From contig NZ_LMEE01000003.1 in the NCBI RefSeq assembly GCF_001425305.1, positions 62,001 through 126,000 on the forward strand: a stretch of 64,000 nt of DNA. Reading direction: 5' to 3'. Positions 8,424 to 17,583 of this stretch are shown piece by piece; the first letter of the stretch is position 1; the number at the start of each line of letters is the position of its first letter. The notes below the pieces were generated by a model that made no database searches, had not been told where the DNA came from, and saw only the letters and a program-made list of their open reading frames with translations. This DNA is from Phenylobacterium sp. Root1290. Lineage in GTDB: Bacteria > Pseudomonadota > Alphaproteobacteria > Caulobacterales > Caulobacteraceae. The position numbers and the translations under genes were made by a program.

Positions 8424-10136
8424 ATGACCCTGCTCGGCAGTCAGGAACTCGCGCACTCCGCTTCGCCGCCGGACCACGCGCGGCTTGTCATCGAGACCAT
8501 GTACCAGGTCGCGGCCAATCCCGAGGCCTGGGAGCGGCTGATCGACGTCCTGGACGAGGATGGTCTGGGCCGCGAGCCAGGGCCTGACCTGCTGCGGGGG
8601 CTGGCGCTGAGCGAGGAAATCGCCCGGCTGGCGAGCCGCCCCGACGAGGGCCCGCCGCCGGCGGGACGGGTGGACATGGGCTGGCTGCTGCTGACCCCGC
8701 GCGGCAGGGTGCTGGCGCACAACGCCGCGGCGACCGCGGCCCTTGGCGCAGCGGTCGGCGGGCTGGAGATCGGCCAGCCGGTCGCGTTCGCCAATCCCGA
8801 CAACGCCGAGGCGCTGGCCGCGGCGATGACCCGGGCGCGCGGCCAGCGCGGCCAGGTGATCGTCAAGCTGGAGCGCAGCCAGGAGGACGGCCCCAGCTTC
8901 GCCTATGTGGCGCCGGCGCGCGCGTTGCCCGGCCTGGCCGACCTGCCGGCGTTGAAGCAGGAGGGGGAGGCCTATGCCCTGGTGTTCCCGGCCGCCAGCG
9001 AGGCCGGCCGGCTGTGGGCGTCGCTGTCGGACAGTTTCGGCCTGACGCCGGCGGAGGTGCGGCTGGCGCGCAAGCTGCGGGACGGGCGTTCGCTGCAGGA
9101 GGCGTCGGACGAGCTGTCGGTGAGCGTCAACACCGTGCGCAACCAGCTGCGCGCGATCTTCGACAAGATGGGCCTGAAGCGCCAGAGCGACCTGATCCGG
9201 GCGTTGACTGAGCTGTCGGCCCTGGCCGGACTGATCGACGCCAGCGATCCGATCCGCGCCCAGGAGGAGGCTATCGCCCAGGCGCCGCCTGTGCTGGCCG
9301 TGACCTTGAGCGACGGCCGGCGGCTGGCCTATCGCGAGTATGGCGATCTGGCCGGGCGTGCGGTGCTGACCTTCCACGAGGGGTTGGGATCGAGCCTGCT
9401 GCCTCCCGGCACCGACGCGGCGGCGCGGCGGCTGGGCCTGCGGATCGTCTGCGCGGAGCGGCCCGGCTTCGGGCGATCGGACCCGCGGCCCGACTACAGC
9501 TTCGACGGGGTCGCCCGCGACATGGTCGAGCTTTGCGACCAGATCGGCCTGGCGCGGCTGCAGATCGCCGCGGTGCTGTCGGGCGCGCCCTCGGCGCTGC
9601 AGACCGCCATCGCGCTGGGCGAGCGGGTCGAGCGCGTGCACCTCTATTCCGGCCGTCCGCCACGGCTGCACGTCGATCGCGTGCGCAATCCGCTGACCCT
9701 GATCCGAAGCCGGATTGAGGCCAATCCGTGGATGGTGGAGACCTTCCTGGCGGTCCTGCGCCTGCGGTTGTCGCCGGCCATGCTGCTGCGGGTGATGCAG
9801 ACCTCGAGCGGCCAGGCGCCTGGGGATGCGGCCTATGTCACCGCCCATCCTGAGATCGCGAACTATGTGGCCGCGTACATGGGCGAGGCGCTGGCGCATT
9901 CCAGCCGCGGACCGGCCGACGAACTGCGGGCGTTCCGCAGAGGCCGCAACATGAGCATCGACGGCCTGAAGGCGCGGCTGACCGTCTGGCACGGCGAGCA
10001 GGATCGGCTCGCGCCGCTGCAGCCGTTGCTGGACTTCCTGGGCGACCGCGTCGCCGAGGTGCACGTCATGCCCGGCGTCGGCCACTACCTGGCCCTGAAG
10101 CACTGGGACGACATCCTGCGCGAGTTCGCGGCCTAG
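8424..10136 (+). CDS. LuxR-type HTH regulator fused to an alpha/beta hydrolase
   Basis: About 570 residues from ATG 8424. Residues 1-200 are a helical and PAS-like sensory region. Residues about 207-260 are a LuxR/GerE helix-turn-helix (LTPAEVRLARKLRDGRSL, then SVNTVRNQLRAIFDKMG). Residues about 290-565 are an alpha/beta hydrolase with acid GEQDRLAP and His in PGVGHYLA. The nucleophile elbow reads VLSGAPS, so the first Gly of G-x-S-x-G is replaced by Val. The hydrolase may be a ligand-binding or ligand-destroying domain rather than a plain enzyme. A TTG at 8349 could extend the N-terminus by 25 residues. It is divergent from the quinone oxidoreductase. Confidence 0.8.
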   Translation: MTLLGSQELAHSASPPDHARLVIETMYQVAANPEAWERLIDVLDEDGLGREPGPDLLRGLALSEEIARLASRPDEGPPPAGRVDMGWLLLTPRGRVLAHNAAATAALGAAVGGLEIGQPVAFANPDNAEALAAAMTRARGQRGQVIVKLERSQEDGPSFAYVAPARALPGLADLPALKQEGEAYALVFPAASEAGRLWASLSDSFGLTPAEVRLARKLRDGRSLQEASDELSVSVNTVRNQLRAIFDKMGLKRQSDLIRALTELSALAGLIDASDPIRAQEEAIAQAPPVLAVTLSDGRRLAYREYGDLAGRAVLTFHEGLGSSLLPPGTDAAARRLGLRIVCAERPGFGRSDPRPDYSFDGVARDMVELCDQIGLARLQIAAVLSGAPSALQTAIALGERVERVHLYSGRPPRLHVDRVRNPLTLIRSRIEANPWMVETFLAVLRLRLSPAMLLRVMQTSSGQAPGDAAYVTAHPEIANYVAAYMGEALAHSSRGPADELRAFRRGRNMSIDGLKARLTVWHGEQDRLAPLQPLLDFLGDRVAEVHVMPGVGHYLALKHWDDILREFAA

Positions 10137-10482
10137 CCCGAAGCCTAGTCCATTTGCGTCATGCGACTCGGGGCTCGCCCTGGCCATCTGGCGCAAAGCC
10201 GGGCTGGAGCCTTGCGGCGCGCGGTGCGTCCGCCTTGCCCGCACATCCACGAACCGACCGCGGCGAGCAGGCCGCGGGCGAGTCCGCGGGCCCGGCGTCG
10301 CAGCTCCACCCAGCGGCGCCGCCGGGTTCGAAGTTTCGCCAGGGAAATCGTCCCCTCTCCCTTGGCGAGCCACGGCGCAAAGCCGTGGACGGGAGCGAGG
10401 CGTGCGACCAGCTTCGGGGGAGGCGGGTCGGGCCCTCCAGGAGGCGGATGCGGTCTCGGCCGCGTCCGCCGTCCCCCACGCC
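10137..10482. other. Gene-free stretch between convergent genes
   Basis: 346 bases with no believable coding frame; the open frames are Arg/Pro/Ala-rich in every reading. It holds one clear hairpin, CCACGGC-GCAAA-GCCGTGG at 10370-10388, without a T-run. It may act as a terminator region for the two convergent genes or be a degraded repeat. Confidence 0.5.
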
Positions 10483-11646
10483 TCAGGCGTTGCGCTTCAC
10501 GAAGGCGCGGATCGCGGCGATGACGCGGTCCTGATCGTCCTGCGTCAGATAAGGGTGCATCGGCAGGCTCATCACCACCTTGGCCTTGGCGTCGGTGACC
10601 GGCAGGCCGCCGGGCGCCGGATAGACCGAATAGACGTCCTGGCGGTGGATCGGGATCGGATAGTAGACGGCGCTTGGCACGTCCTGGCTCTTCAGGTGGG
10701 CGACCAGGCCGTCGCGGTCATCGGTCTCGATCGTGTACTGCGCCCAGACGCTGACGCCGCCGTCGATGACCTTGGGCGTGGCGACGACGTCGGAGAGGCC
10801 GGCGGCGTAACGGTCGGCGACGCGGTTCCGGGCCTCGATCTCGTCGGCGAAGATGGTCAGCTTCTGCAGCAGCACCGCGGCCTGGATGGTGTCCATCCGG
10901 CTGTTCATGCCGACGCGCAGGTTCAGGTATTTGGGGTCGTGGTCGAAGGTCTTGCCTTCGAGGTCGGACTTCACCGCCTGGCCATGGACGCGCAGCGAGA
11001 CCAGCAGGTCGTGCAGGCGCTCGTCCTTGCACAGCACCGCTCCGCCGTCGCCGTAGCAGCCCAGCGGCTTGGCGGGGAAGAAGCTGGTGGTCGTGACGTC
11101 GGCCCAGTGGATCGGGTGCTGGCCGTTCAGAGTGCAGCCGAAGCCCTGGGCGCTGTCCGCGATCAGTTTCAGGCCATGCTTGCGGGCGACCGCGGCGATG
11201 GCCGGATAGTCGGCCGGCTGGCCGAACAGGTCGACGGCGATGACCGCCTTGGGGGTCAGCTTGCCGTCCGCCTTCACCGCTTCGATGGCGGCGTCGAGGG
11301 CGTCGGGATCGAGGTTGTAGGTGCCCGGCAGAATGTCGACGAACACCGGCGAGGCGCCGACCAGGGGCATCACTTCGGCCGTCGCGGCGAAGGTGAAGGA
11401 GGGGCAGAACACCGCGTCGCCAGGGCCGACGCCCCAGGCCATCAGCGGCAGTTGCAGCGCCTCGGTGCCCGAGCCGCAGGAGAGCACGTAGGGGGCCTGG
11501 CCGAAGGCGCCGAGCTCCTTCTCAAACTGCGCGATCTCCGGCCCCATGATGTAGGCCCCCGAGCGCACGACCTTGAGGATCGCATCCTCGAGCGGCTGGC
11601 CCAGGCGGGCGCGTTGGGATTGCAGGTCGATGAAGGGGATCGGCAT
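10483..11646 (-). CDS. DegT/DnrJ/EryC1/StrS sugar aminotransferase
   Basis: A 387-residue PLP-dependent aminotransferase that puts an amino group on a nucleotide-activated keto-sugar. Family motifs: IPFIDLQSQ at the N-terminus, CGSGTEALQL, the Asp/Gln pair in DSAQGFG, the PLP lysine in SFFPAKPLGCYGDGGA, and VGMNSRMDTIQAA. The sequence most resembles the WbpE/WlbC type that makes 2,3-diamino sugars for surface polysaccharide, though that is a resemblance only. No other polysaccharide genes are adjacent, so its pathway partners lie elsewhere. Confidence 0.88.
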   Translation of the reverse strand: MPIPFIDLQSQRARLGQPLEDAILKVVRSGAYIMGPEIAQFEKELGAFGQAPYVLSCGSGTEALQLPLMAWGVGPGDAVFCPSFTFAATAEVMPLVGASPVFVDILPGTYNLDPDALDAAIEAVKADGKLTPKAVIAVDLFGQPADYPAIAAVARKHGLKLIADSAQGFGCTLNGQHPIHWADVTTTSFFPAKPLGCYGDGGAVLCKDERLHDLLVSLRVHGQAVKSDLEGKTFDHDPKYLNLRVGMNSRMDTIQAAVLLQKLTIFADEIEARNRVADRYAAGLSDVVATPKVIDGGVSVWAQYTIETDDRDGLVAHLKSQDVPSAVYYPIPIHRQDVYSVYPAPGGLPVTDAKAKVVMSLPMHPYLTQDDQDRVIAAIRAFVKRNA

Positions 11647-12039
11647 GGGCGAGATCTCGCGTAACGAAGCGGCGCGCTAAATGGCACGCGTCGGGAGTCT
11701 AGGCCAAACACGCTTGTTTTCGGAACGTTTCGCCTGAAACGAAATGGTCCCGGGGCGCCCCCCGACGCCTCCGGGACCGGGCCCCAGGCGCCCGGCGCTC
11801 GCGCCAGGGCGGGCTCGGGACCCAACTCGTCATGAATGACGGCGTCGTTTCGGTTAACGGTGGAATAACGCCAAAATGTAGATTGAGCTCAAAGGGGGAC
11901 TTATTTTGCAGAAATTCTGCAATTTCCGAAGTATCGATATTATATACCGGCGTAATCTGAGTAACGGTCGTCGCTATTGGTAATGGTGGTCGCGAGCCGA
12001 TACGCGGCGTGTCGATCTGGGCGGCCTGGCGACGCTCGG
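11647..12039. other. Intergenic region with AT-rich core and a perfect palindrome
   Basis: 393 bases between two leftward genes. A GC-rich block (11740-11825) is followed by an unusually AT-rich block (11860-11960, including TATTATATA). Within the latter is the perfect 17-bp palindrome listed separately. No reading frame here looks coding. It probably carries the promoter of the sugar aminotransferase gene and perhaps an unannotated small RNA. Confidence 0.4.
11906..11922. promoter_or_regulatory. Perfect 17-bp palindrome, candidate operator
   Basis: TTGCAGAAATTCTGCAA is fully symmetric about its central A. It lies in the AT-rich part of an intergenic region, 260 bp upstream of the sugar aminotransferase gene. 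The arm length and spacing are those of a dimeric helix-turn-helix repressor site. The regulator is unknown. Confidence 0.45.
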
Positions 12040-12828
12040 CTAGATCTCAAGCCCGAGTTCGCGGCGCAGGTGCGCGCGCGTGGCGGCTTCGAACGCCTCG
12101 GGCCAGGCGCCCCCGAGGCGCTGGGTCAGCGGGCGGGCGTTGGCAAGGAACAGCCGTGCGATCTCACCCTGGGCCGTCAGCAGGGCCGCACGCCCCGCGG
12201 CGGGGACGGGCAGGGCCTCGAGCGCGGCGCGCTGGTCGAGCGTCAGGAAGCCGTTCAGCCGCTTGGCGCCGCGGGCCGAGCGAGGCATGTCGTTCGCCTC
12301 CAGCATCAGTTCGACCAGCATGCCGCGCAGCAGTTCGACGCCCTGCTGGCCCACCAGCCACTCCTCGCGGCCGACGCAGACAGTCGAGAGGCCGAGCACG
12401 CGCAGGAACTCGTGGACGAGGCGGGAGATGCGGCCGGCCGCGCCGGGGTCGCGGTCGGCCGGGCGCGCCGGAGGGGCGTCGATCTCACCGGATAAGTGGA
12501 CCAAGCCTGAACCGTCCTGGGTTGCGAACTCGGCCGGGGTCACGAACGCCAGGTCGAAGCGGCTCCAGGCCGGCGTGATTCCGGAGAAGATGCGCCCGTG
12601 CACGAGATGCGAAAAGACGGTGACCGGGAGGGCGATAGCGCCGTCGGCGCAGCCGCGCAGGCAGGCCGCGAGATCGTCGGGGGCGACGACGACGGTCAGG
12701 TCGATGTCGCTCCAGGCGTCGCTTTCGCCTTTGCCGAAGCTGCCCGAGAGCCAGGCCGAGCGAATGCGCGGGTCGGCGGCGAGCGCGGCTTTAAGTTGGT
12801 CGAGCAGGGCCTGCTGATCGTCGGTCAT
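12040..12828 (-). CDS. Nucleotidyltransferase-domain protein
   Basis: 262 residues. The N-terminal 60 residues contain the Pol-beta-type nucleotidyltransferase signature SGSFGKGESDAWSDIDL: GS followed by the D-x-D metal-binding pair. The remainder is helical and resembles the C-terminal part of aminoglycoside adenylyltransferase-like or kanamycin nucleotidyltransferase proteins. It would transfer a nucleotide to a small molecule or a protein, substrate unknown. ATG at 12826-12828. Chromosomal and codon use matches neighbours, so there is no sign of a mobile resistance gene. Confidence 0.78.
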   Translation of the reverse strand: MTDDQQALLDQLKAALAADPRIRSAWLSGSFGKGESDAWSDIDLTVVVAPDDLAACLRGCADGAIALPVTVFSHLVHGRIFSGITPAWSRFDLAFVTPAEFATQDGSGLVHLSGEIDAPPARPADRDPGAAGRISRLVHEFLRVLGLSTVCVGREEWLVGQQGVELLRGMLVELMLEANDMPRSARGAKRLNGFLTLDQRAALEALPVPAAGRAALLTAQGEIARLFLANARPLTQRLGGAWPEAFEAATRAHLRRELGLEI

Positions 12829-12900
12829 CGGAGGGCAGGCTGCAGGGGCGGATAGGCGGCGGCAAACGATTTTACCGCCGCCCGTCCGTGAGCTTTGGGC

Positions 12901-14484
12901 TCAGATCTGGCGCGTGCGGCCTTCCCAATAGGGGGCGCGGACCTTGTTGCGCTGGATCTTGCCGGCTTCGGAGCGCGGCAGCTGGGTCACGAAGTCGAGG
13001 CTGCGCGGGACCTTGAAGGCCGGCAGGGCCTTGCGGCCGAAGTCCAGGATTTCCTGGGCCAGTTCCTCGGAGGGTTCGAAGCCCGGGTTCAGCAGGATCA
13101 CCGCCTTGACCTGCTCGCCCCACTCGTCGTGCGGCACGCCGACCGTGGCGCTGTCGGCGACGGCGTCATGCTTGATGAGCTCGTTGTCGACTTCCTGCGG
13201 GTAGATGTTCACGCCGCCGGAGATGATCGTCTCGGCGTTGCGGCCGGTGAGGAACAGGTAGTCGTCCTCGTCGAAATAGCCGACGTCGCCCATGGTGAAG
13301 AAGTCGCCGACGCGGTTGGCGTTGGTCTTCGCCTGGTCCTTGAAATAGGTGAAGCCGCCGCCGGGGGGCAGCTGATGATAGATGCCGCCGGGCACGCCGG
13401 GGGGGCACTCATTGCCTTCTTCGTCGAGGATGCGGACCTGGAGCAGGGCCGGGCGCTTGCCGACGCTGCCGGGCTTCTTGAGCCACTCCTCGGACGAGAT
13501 CGTAAAGCCCGCGCCGCCTTCGGAGCCGGCGTAGTACTCCGAGAGCACCGGGCCGAACCACTCGATCATCGCCTGCTTGACCTCGGGCGGGCAGGGCGCC
13601 GCGCCGTGGACGATGTATTTCACATGGTCGATCGGGTAGCGGGCGCGGACCTCTTCGGGCAGCGCCAGCAGGCGCTGGAACATGATCGGCACGAGGTGCA
13701 GGTGGGTGACCTTCTTCTCCGAGATGGTCCGCAGGACCAGTTCGGAATCCCACTTGTCGATGAAGTAGAGCGGCGCGCCCGCGCCCATCGCGGCGCGCAC
13801 GTCGAAGGCCAGCGGGGCGGCGTGATAGGCCGGGCCGGCGCAGAGCTGGATCGAATCGTCGTCATAGCCGCGCAGGCCGTACATCGCCTGTGGCGTGATG
13901 GTCGGGGCCTCGCGGAACACGCCCTTCGGGCGGCCGGTGGTGCCCGAGGTGTACATCATCTGGTTGCCGAGCACCGGATCGTCGATGTCCGAGCCGTCCA
14001 GCGGCGCGATGGCGTCGTCATAGCTCTGGAAGCCGGGGATATCGCCGCCGACGGCCAGCTTGAGGACCACGTTGGGGCACTGCTCTGCGGCGGGTGCGAC
14101 GGAGGCGACGCGCGCCTCGCCGACCAGCACCTTCGCTTCGCAGTCGTTGATGATGTAGGCGATCTCGTCGGTGGTCAGGTGCCAGTTGACCGGGGTGATG
14201 CGCAGGCCCGAGCGCAGGGTCGCGGCCTGGACCTCGATGAACTCGGCGCGGTTGGAGCAGACGATGGCCAGGGAGTCGCCGGCCTTCAGGCCGTGCTGAC
14301 GGAAGAGCCGGGTCAGCTTGTTGGCCGCCGCGTTCACCTGGGCGAAGGTCCGCGCGGTTCCGTCAGGATTGATCACCGCGGGCTTGTCGGGCTGGAGCTT
14401 GGCCCAGACGGCGGTGGTCATGCCGGTCGCCGCCGCTGCGTTCAGGACGTCTTCCAGGTTGGTGCGCTCTTTCAAATCTTCCAT
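12901..14484 (-). CDS. Acyl-CoA synthetase (AMP-forming, class I adenylate-forming)
   Basis: 527 residues. ATP/AMP-binding motif YTSGTTGRPKGV, motif GDVGYFDEDDYLFLTGR, hinge region ETIISGGVNIYPQEVDNEL, and the catalytic Lys near the C-terminus in SEAGKIQRNKVR. It activates a carboxylic acid to its CoA thioester through an acyl-adenylate. ATG at 14482-14484 has a good GGGAGGA ribosome site; an upstream extension to 14709 is an Arg-rich artefact. Fatty or aromatic acids are the likely substrates, fitting the thioesterase, SDR and hydrolase genes nearby. Confidence 0.88.
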   Translation of the reverse strand: MEDLKERTNLEDVLNAAAATGMTTAVWAKLQPDKPAVINPDGTARTFAQVNAAANKLTRLFRQHGLKAGDSLAIVCSNRAEFIEVQAATLRSGLRITPVNWHLTTDEIAYIINDCEAKVLVGEARVASVAPAAEQCPNVVLKLAVGGDIPGFQSYDDAIAPLDGSDIDDPVLGNQMMYTSGTTGRPKGVFREAPTITPQAMYGLRGYDDDSIQLCAGPAYHAAPLAFDVRAAMGAGAPLYFIDKWDSELVLRTISEKKVTHLHLVPIMFQRLLALPEEVRARYPIDHVKYIVHGAAPCPPEVKQAMIEWFGPVLSEYYAGSEGGAGFTISSEEWLKKPGSVGKRPALLQVRILDEEGNECPPGVPGGIYHQLPPGGGFTYFKDQAKTNANRVGDFFTMGDVGYFDEDDYLFLTGRNAETIISGGVNIYPQEVDNELIKHDAVADSATVGVPHDEWGEQVKAVILLNPGFEPSEELAQEILDFGRKALPAFKVPRSLDFVTQLPRSEAGKIQRNKVRAPYWEGRTRQI

Positions 14485-14674
14485 CAAATCCTCCCGACGC
14501 CGGCGGCCGGACGCGGTCCGCGCAGCGCTCTTTTCTATGATCCGCGACGGTGTTTCCCCGGCGGCCGCAAAGCGAAATATGCGATGCGGAATGGGCCGCT
14601 TCCGTTTCGGAAACCTACCATCACATGGCTCGACGCCGCCGACAACGGCGCGCGAAATCCGAACATGGATCGGA

Positions 14675-15100
14675 TCAGTCGCGCGCGGCCACGAAGCGCC
14701 AGGCGACATAGCCTGCGGAGGCGGCGCAGGCGGTGAGGAACGTACCCCAGGCGATGTCCGCCAAGGTGATCTTCAGGGACCAGACCTTGAGCGTCGCCTG
14801 GTTGGTGAGGTCGTAGGTCGCATAGGCGACGAAGCCGAGCATCGCGCCGTTCAGCGCCGCCTTGGAGAGGCCGGCGCCCTCGCGCGCCGCCGGCAGCACG
14901 GCCAGGGCGATGATCCCGGCGATGTAGATCAGATAGAAGGCGACCGCGGCGGGCAGGTTGAAGCGGTCGGCCAGCACGGCGTCGAGGGCGGGGCGATAGA
15001 GCCGCGGCCCGATTTGGGTCAGCCAGATCGCGTCGATGATCGCGAAGGCGAGGCCGGCGGCGAGGCCGGCGGCGAGGTAGGCGGCGGCGAGGCGGATCAT
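14675..15100 (-). CDS. DUF2177 family membrane protein
   Basis: 141 residues with four hydrophobic segments and the family patterns AIIDAIWL near the start, GFVAYATYDLTNQATLKVW in the middle, and DIAWGTFLT near the end. ATG at 15098-15100 overlaps the stop of the methyltransferase gene (ATGA), so it is the downstream gene of that operon. Function unknown. DUF2177 genes repeatedly occur beside Cfa-like methyltransferases and DUF1365 genes, so a role in membrane lipid modification is inferred. Confidence 0.85.
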   Translation of the reverse strand: MIRLAAAYLAAGLAAGLAFAIIDAIWLTQIGPRLYRPALDAVLADRFNLPAAVAFYLIYIAGIIALAVLPAAREGAGLSKAALNGAMLGFVAYATYDLTNQATLKVWSLKITLADIAWGTFLTACAASAGYVAWRFVAARD

Positions 15101-16128
15101 CGCGCGGGCGCCATCAGATAGTGGCTGACGCCCCACTCGCTGCCGCCGCGATGGCCGAACAGGCCGGCGGTCGCCAGGAAGAACAGCCGCCAGCGTCGTC
15201 CCCAGAGGATCGCGTCGTCGCCATAGGTCTGGGCCAGGATCGGCCGGATGGCCGCGCCGTTGCGGTCGTAGTTGGCCAGCCAGTCGCGGGCCGTGCGGGC
15301 GTAGTGCGCGCCGCTCCAGCGCCAGTCTGCCTCGACCTGGAAGAGATCCGGAAACTGGCCCGCCAGGTCGTGGCTGGGCATCACCCCGCCGGTGAAGAAA
15401 TGCTGCGCGATCCAGTCGGCCTCGTCGTTCACATCGAACCGGTAGGGCGTGGCGCGGTGGGTGAAGACGTGCAGGAAGAGCTTGCCGTCGTCCTTCAGCC
15501 AGGTCCTGGCCCGCGAAAACAGGGCGCGCCAGTTGGCCATGTGCTCGAACATCTCGACCGAGACGATGCGGTCGAAGTCCGAATGCGGGGGTGCGAAGTC
15601 ATTCATGTCGGCCGTTACGACCGTCAGATTTGTGAGGCCGCGCTCCTGGGCCCTGGCGCGGATGAAGTCGCCCTGACTGGCTGAGTTGGACACCGAGACG
15701 ATGCGGGCGTTCGGCAGGGCGCGCGCCATCCAGAGCGAGAGCGATCCCCAGCCGCAGCCCAGCTCCAGGATGGCTTGGCCATCGTGCAGGTCGGCATGTG
15801 CCGCGGTCTCCGAGAGGGCGGCTTCCTCGGCTGCGGCCAGGGTGTTCACGCCCGCCGGATAGTAGGCGGATGAATATTTGAGCTGCGGTCCGAGCACCGC
15901 CTGGAAGAAGGCGGCGGGCAGTTCGTAGTGCTGGGCGTTGGCGGCCTCCACATGCTCGGCGATGGGCCGGGCGTCCATCTCCCGCGCGAACTGGGCCGCG
16001 GCCTGGGCCGGCGCGCTCTCCAGATTGCGGCGTGCGCCGCTGACCAGCAGGCCGATGGCTGCGCGGCGCACCGCGTCGGGCAGCGGCGCGCCTTCGAAGG
16101 CGTGGAGAGTGGAGGCGAGCAGGCTCAT
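15097..16128 (-). CDS. Cfa-type SAM-dependent fatty-acyl phospholipid methyltransferase
   Basis: A 343-residue protein of the cyclopropane-fatty-acyl-phospholipid synthase family. The SAM site is LELGCGWGSLSLWMA, preceded by the family pattern HYELPAAFFQAVLGPQLKYSS-AYY (split here) and followed by VEMFEHM. It is shorter than E. coli Cfa because it lacks the N-terminal lipid-binding domain. It would methylate or cyclopropanate unsaturated acyl chains in the inner membrane. ATG at 16126-16128; longer starts are not convincing. Divergent from the FAD oxidoreductase gene with 129 bp between, a probable shared promoter region. Confidence 0.88.
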   Translation of the reverse strand: MSLLASTLHAFEGAPLPDAVRRAAIGLLVSGARRNLESAPAQAAAQFAREMDARPIAEHVEAANAQHYELPAAFFQAVLGPQLKYSSAYYPAGVNTLAAAEEAALSETAAHADLHDGQAILELGCGWGSLSLWMARALPNARIVSVSNSASQGDFIRARAQERGLTNLTVVTADMNDFAPPHSDFDRIVSVEMFEHMANWRALFSRARTWLKDDGKLFLHVFTHRATPYRFDVNDEADWIAQHFFTGGVMPSHDLAGQFPDLFQVEADWRWSGAHYARTARDWLANYDRNGAAIRPILAQTYGDDAILWGRRWRLFFLATAGLFGHRGGSEWGVSHYLMAPAR

Positions 16129-16257
16129 CGGCGTTTCCCTGGCGTCGGCGTCGGAGGAGATACGGCTGGGCGCGCGGTTTGGATGCGCCTTTGCATCCGC
16201 GGGCACGGCGGACCCGTAACTGCATCCACGAGTTCTAAGCACAGCGTGGAGCACCCC

Positions 16258-17583
16258 TTGACCTCACATCCGCCATTGAAGGTCGCCGTGATCGGCGGGG
16301 GCGTCGCAGGGCTTTCGGCGGCCTGGCTGCTTAGCCAGCACCATGAGGTCACGCTGTTCGAAGACGAGGAGCGGCTGGGCGGCCACGCCAACACCATCGC
16401 GGTGCAGGCGGGCGGGCGGCCGGTGGCCGTGGACACCGGCTTCATCGTCTACAACGAGCCGAACTATCCGAATTTCACCGCTTTGCTGGAGCACCTCGGC
16501 GTCGAGAGCCGGCCGGCGGACATGGCGCTGAGCGTGTCGTTGGACGACGGGGAGTTCGAATATTCGTCCGGCGCGCTGTTCGCGCAGGCCAGCAACCTGT
16601 TCAGCCTGCGCTATTGGGCCATGCTGAGGGACGTGACGCGGTTCTATCGGGAAGGCCCCAAGGACCTGGCGCAGCTCGAGGCGCCGCTCACCTCGCTGGA
16701 GGACTATCTGGAGCAGCGCGGTTACTGTCAGGCGTTTCGCGACGATCACCTGTTGCCGCAGGCCGCGGCGATCTGGTCGACGCCCTTGCGGACGATCCGC
16801 GAGTACCCGGCCGCCGCGCTGATCCGATTTTTCCAGAACCACGGGATGATGAGCGTGTTCGGGCGCGGGACCTGGCGCACGGTCAGCGGCGGCAGCCAGG
16901 CCTATGTCGGCAAGCTGGCGGCGGCGTTCCGCGGGACGCTGCGTCTCTCAAGCCCGGTGGCGATGGTGCGCCGCGACGCCGATGGCGTGGAGATCCGCGG
17001 CGCTGACGGGCGCGCCGAGCGGTTCGACCAGGTGGTGATCGCGACTCATGGCGATACGGCGCTGGGGCTGCTGGCCGACCCTGACGCCGAGGAGCGGCGC
17101 CTGCTCTCGGCCTTCCGCTACAGCCAGAACTTGGCGGTGCTGCATACCGACGCCAGTCTGATGCCGGTGCGGCGGGCGGCGTGGACGAGCTGGAACCACA
17201 TCGGGCGGCGGGATGACCCGACGCAGGGCTGCGTCACCTACTGGATGAACCGGCTGCAGTCGCTGCGCTGCCCGCAGGACCTGTTCGTGACGCTCAATCC
17301 GACGCGGGAAATCGCACTGGAGTCGATCCTCTGGGCCGATTCCTACAGCCATCCGCAGTTTGACGCCGGGGCGATTGCCGCGCAGCGCGAACTTTGGTCG
17401 TTGCAGGGGCGGCGGCGGACCTGGTTCTGCGGATCGTACTTCGGCCACGGCTTCCACGAGGACGCTCTGCAGTCGGGCCTGGCGGTCGCCGAGGCGCTGG
17501 GCGGAGCGCAGCGGCCCTGGAGCGTCGAGGACGAGTCCGGGCGCATTCACCTGAACGAGCAGCCCCAACGGCGGGCGGGATGA
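16258..17583 (+). CDS. FAD-dependent amine-oxidase-like oxidoreductase (COG2907 type)
   Basis: 441 residues. The dinucleotide motif VIGGGVAGLSAAWLL is at residues about 8-22, followed by LFEDEERLGGHANTI typical of the NAD(P)/FAD-binding flavin amine oxidase superfamily, and FVTLNPTREI and WFCGSYFGHGFHEDAL near the C-terminus. Start taken as TTG 16258 with GGAG six bases upstream; GTG 16246 is an alternative. Its stop overlaps the DUF1365 start. It is thought to act on acyl chains of membrane lipids together with the neighbouring methyltransferase; this is inference from the recurring gene group. Confidence 0.82.
   Translation: MTSHPPLKVAVIGGGVAGLSAAWLLSQHHEVTLFEDEERLGGHANTIAVQAGGRPVAVDTGFIVYNEPNYPNFTALLEHLGVESRPADMALSVSLDDGEFEYSSGALFAQASNLFSLRYWAMLRDVTRFYREGPKDLAQLEAPLTSLEDYLEQRGYCQAFRDDHLLPQAAAIWSTPLRTIREYPAAALIRFFQNHGMMSVFGRGTWRTVSGGSQAYVGKLAAAFRGTLRLSSPVAMVRRDADGVEIRGADGRAERFDQVVIATHGDTALGLLADPDAEERRLLSAFRYSQNLAVLHTDASLMPVRRAAWTSWNHIGRRDDPTQGCVTYWMNRLQSLRCPQDLFVTLNPTREIALESILWADSYSHPQFDAGAIAAQRELWSLQGRRRTWFCGSYFGHGFHEDALQSGLAVAEALGGAQRPWSVEDESGRIHLNEQPQRRAG

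Noticed and set aside
8421..10373. 650-codon minus-strand frame
   Set aside because: Antisense to the LuxR-hydrolase gene, His/Gln/Arg-rich, without known motifs.
10154..10534. Overlapping frames in the gap after the LuxR-hydrolase gene
   Set aside because: All three readings are low-complexity Arg/Pro/Ala shadows without ribosome sites or known motifs.
12040..12828. Acquired aminoglycoside-resistance gene
   Set aside because: The nucleotidyltransferase motif is present, but base composition and setting match the chromosome and there is no mobile element nearby.
12895..14736. Long open frame of 613 codons on the plus strand
   Set aside because: Antisense to the acyl-CoA ligase. Its composition is that of a high-GC shadow frame with no recognisable motif, while the opposite strand has all ligase motifs.
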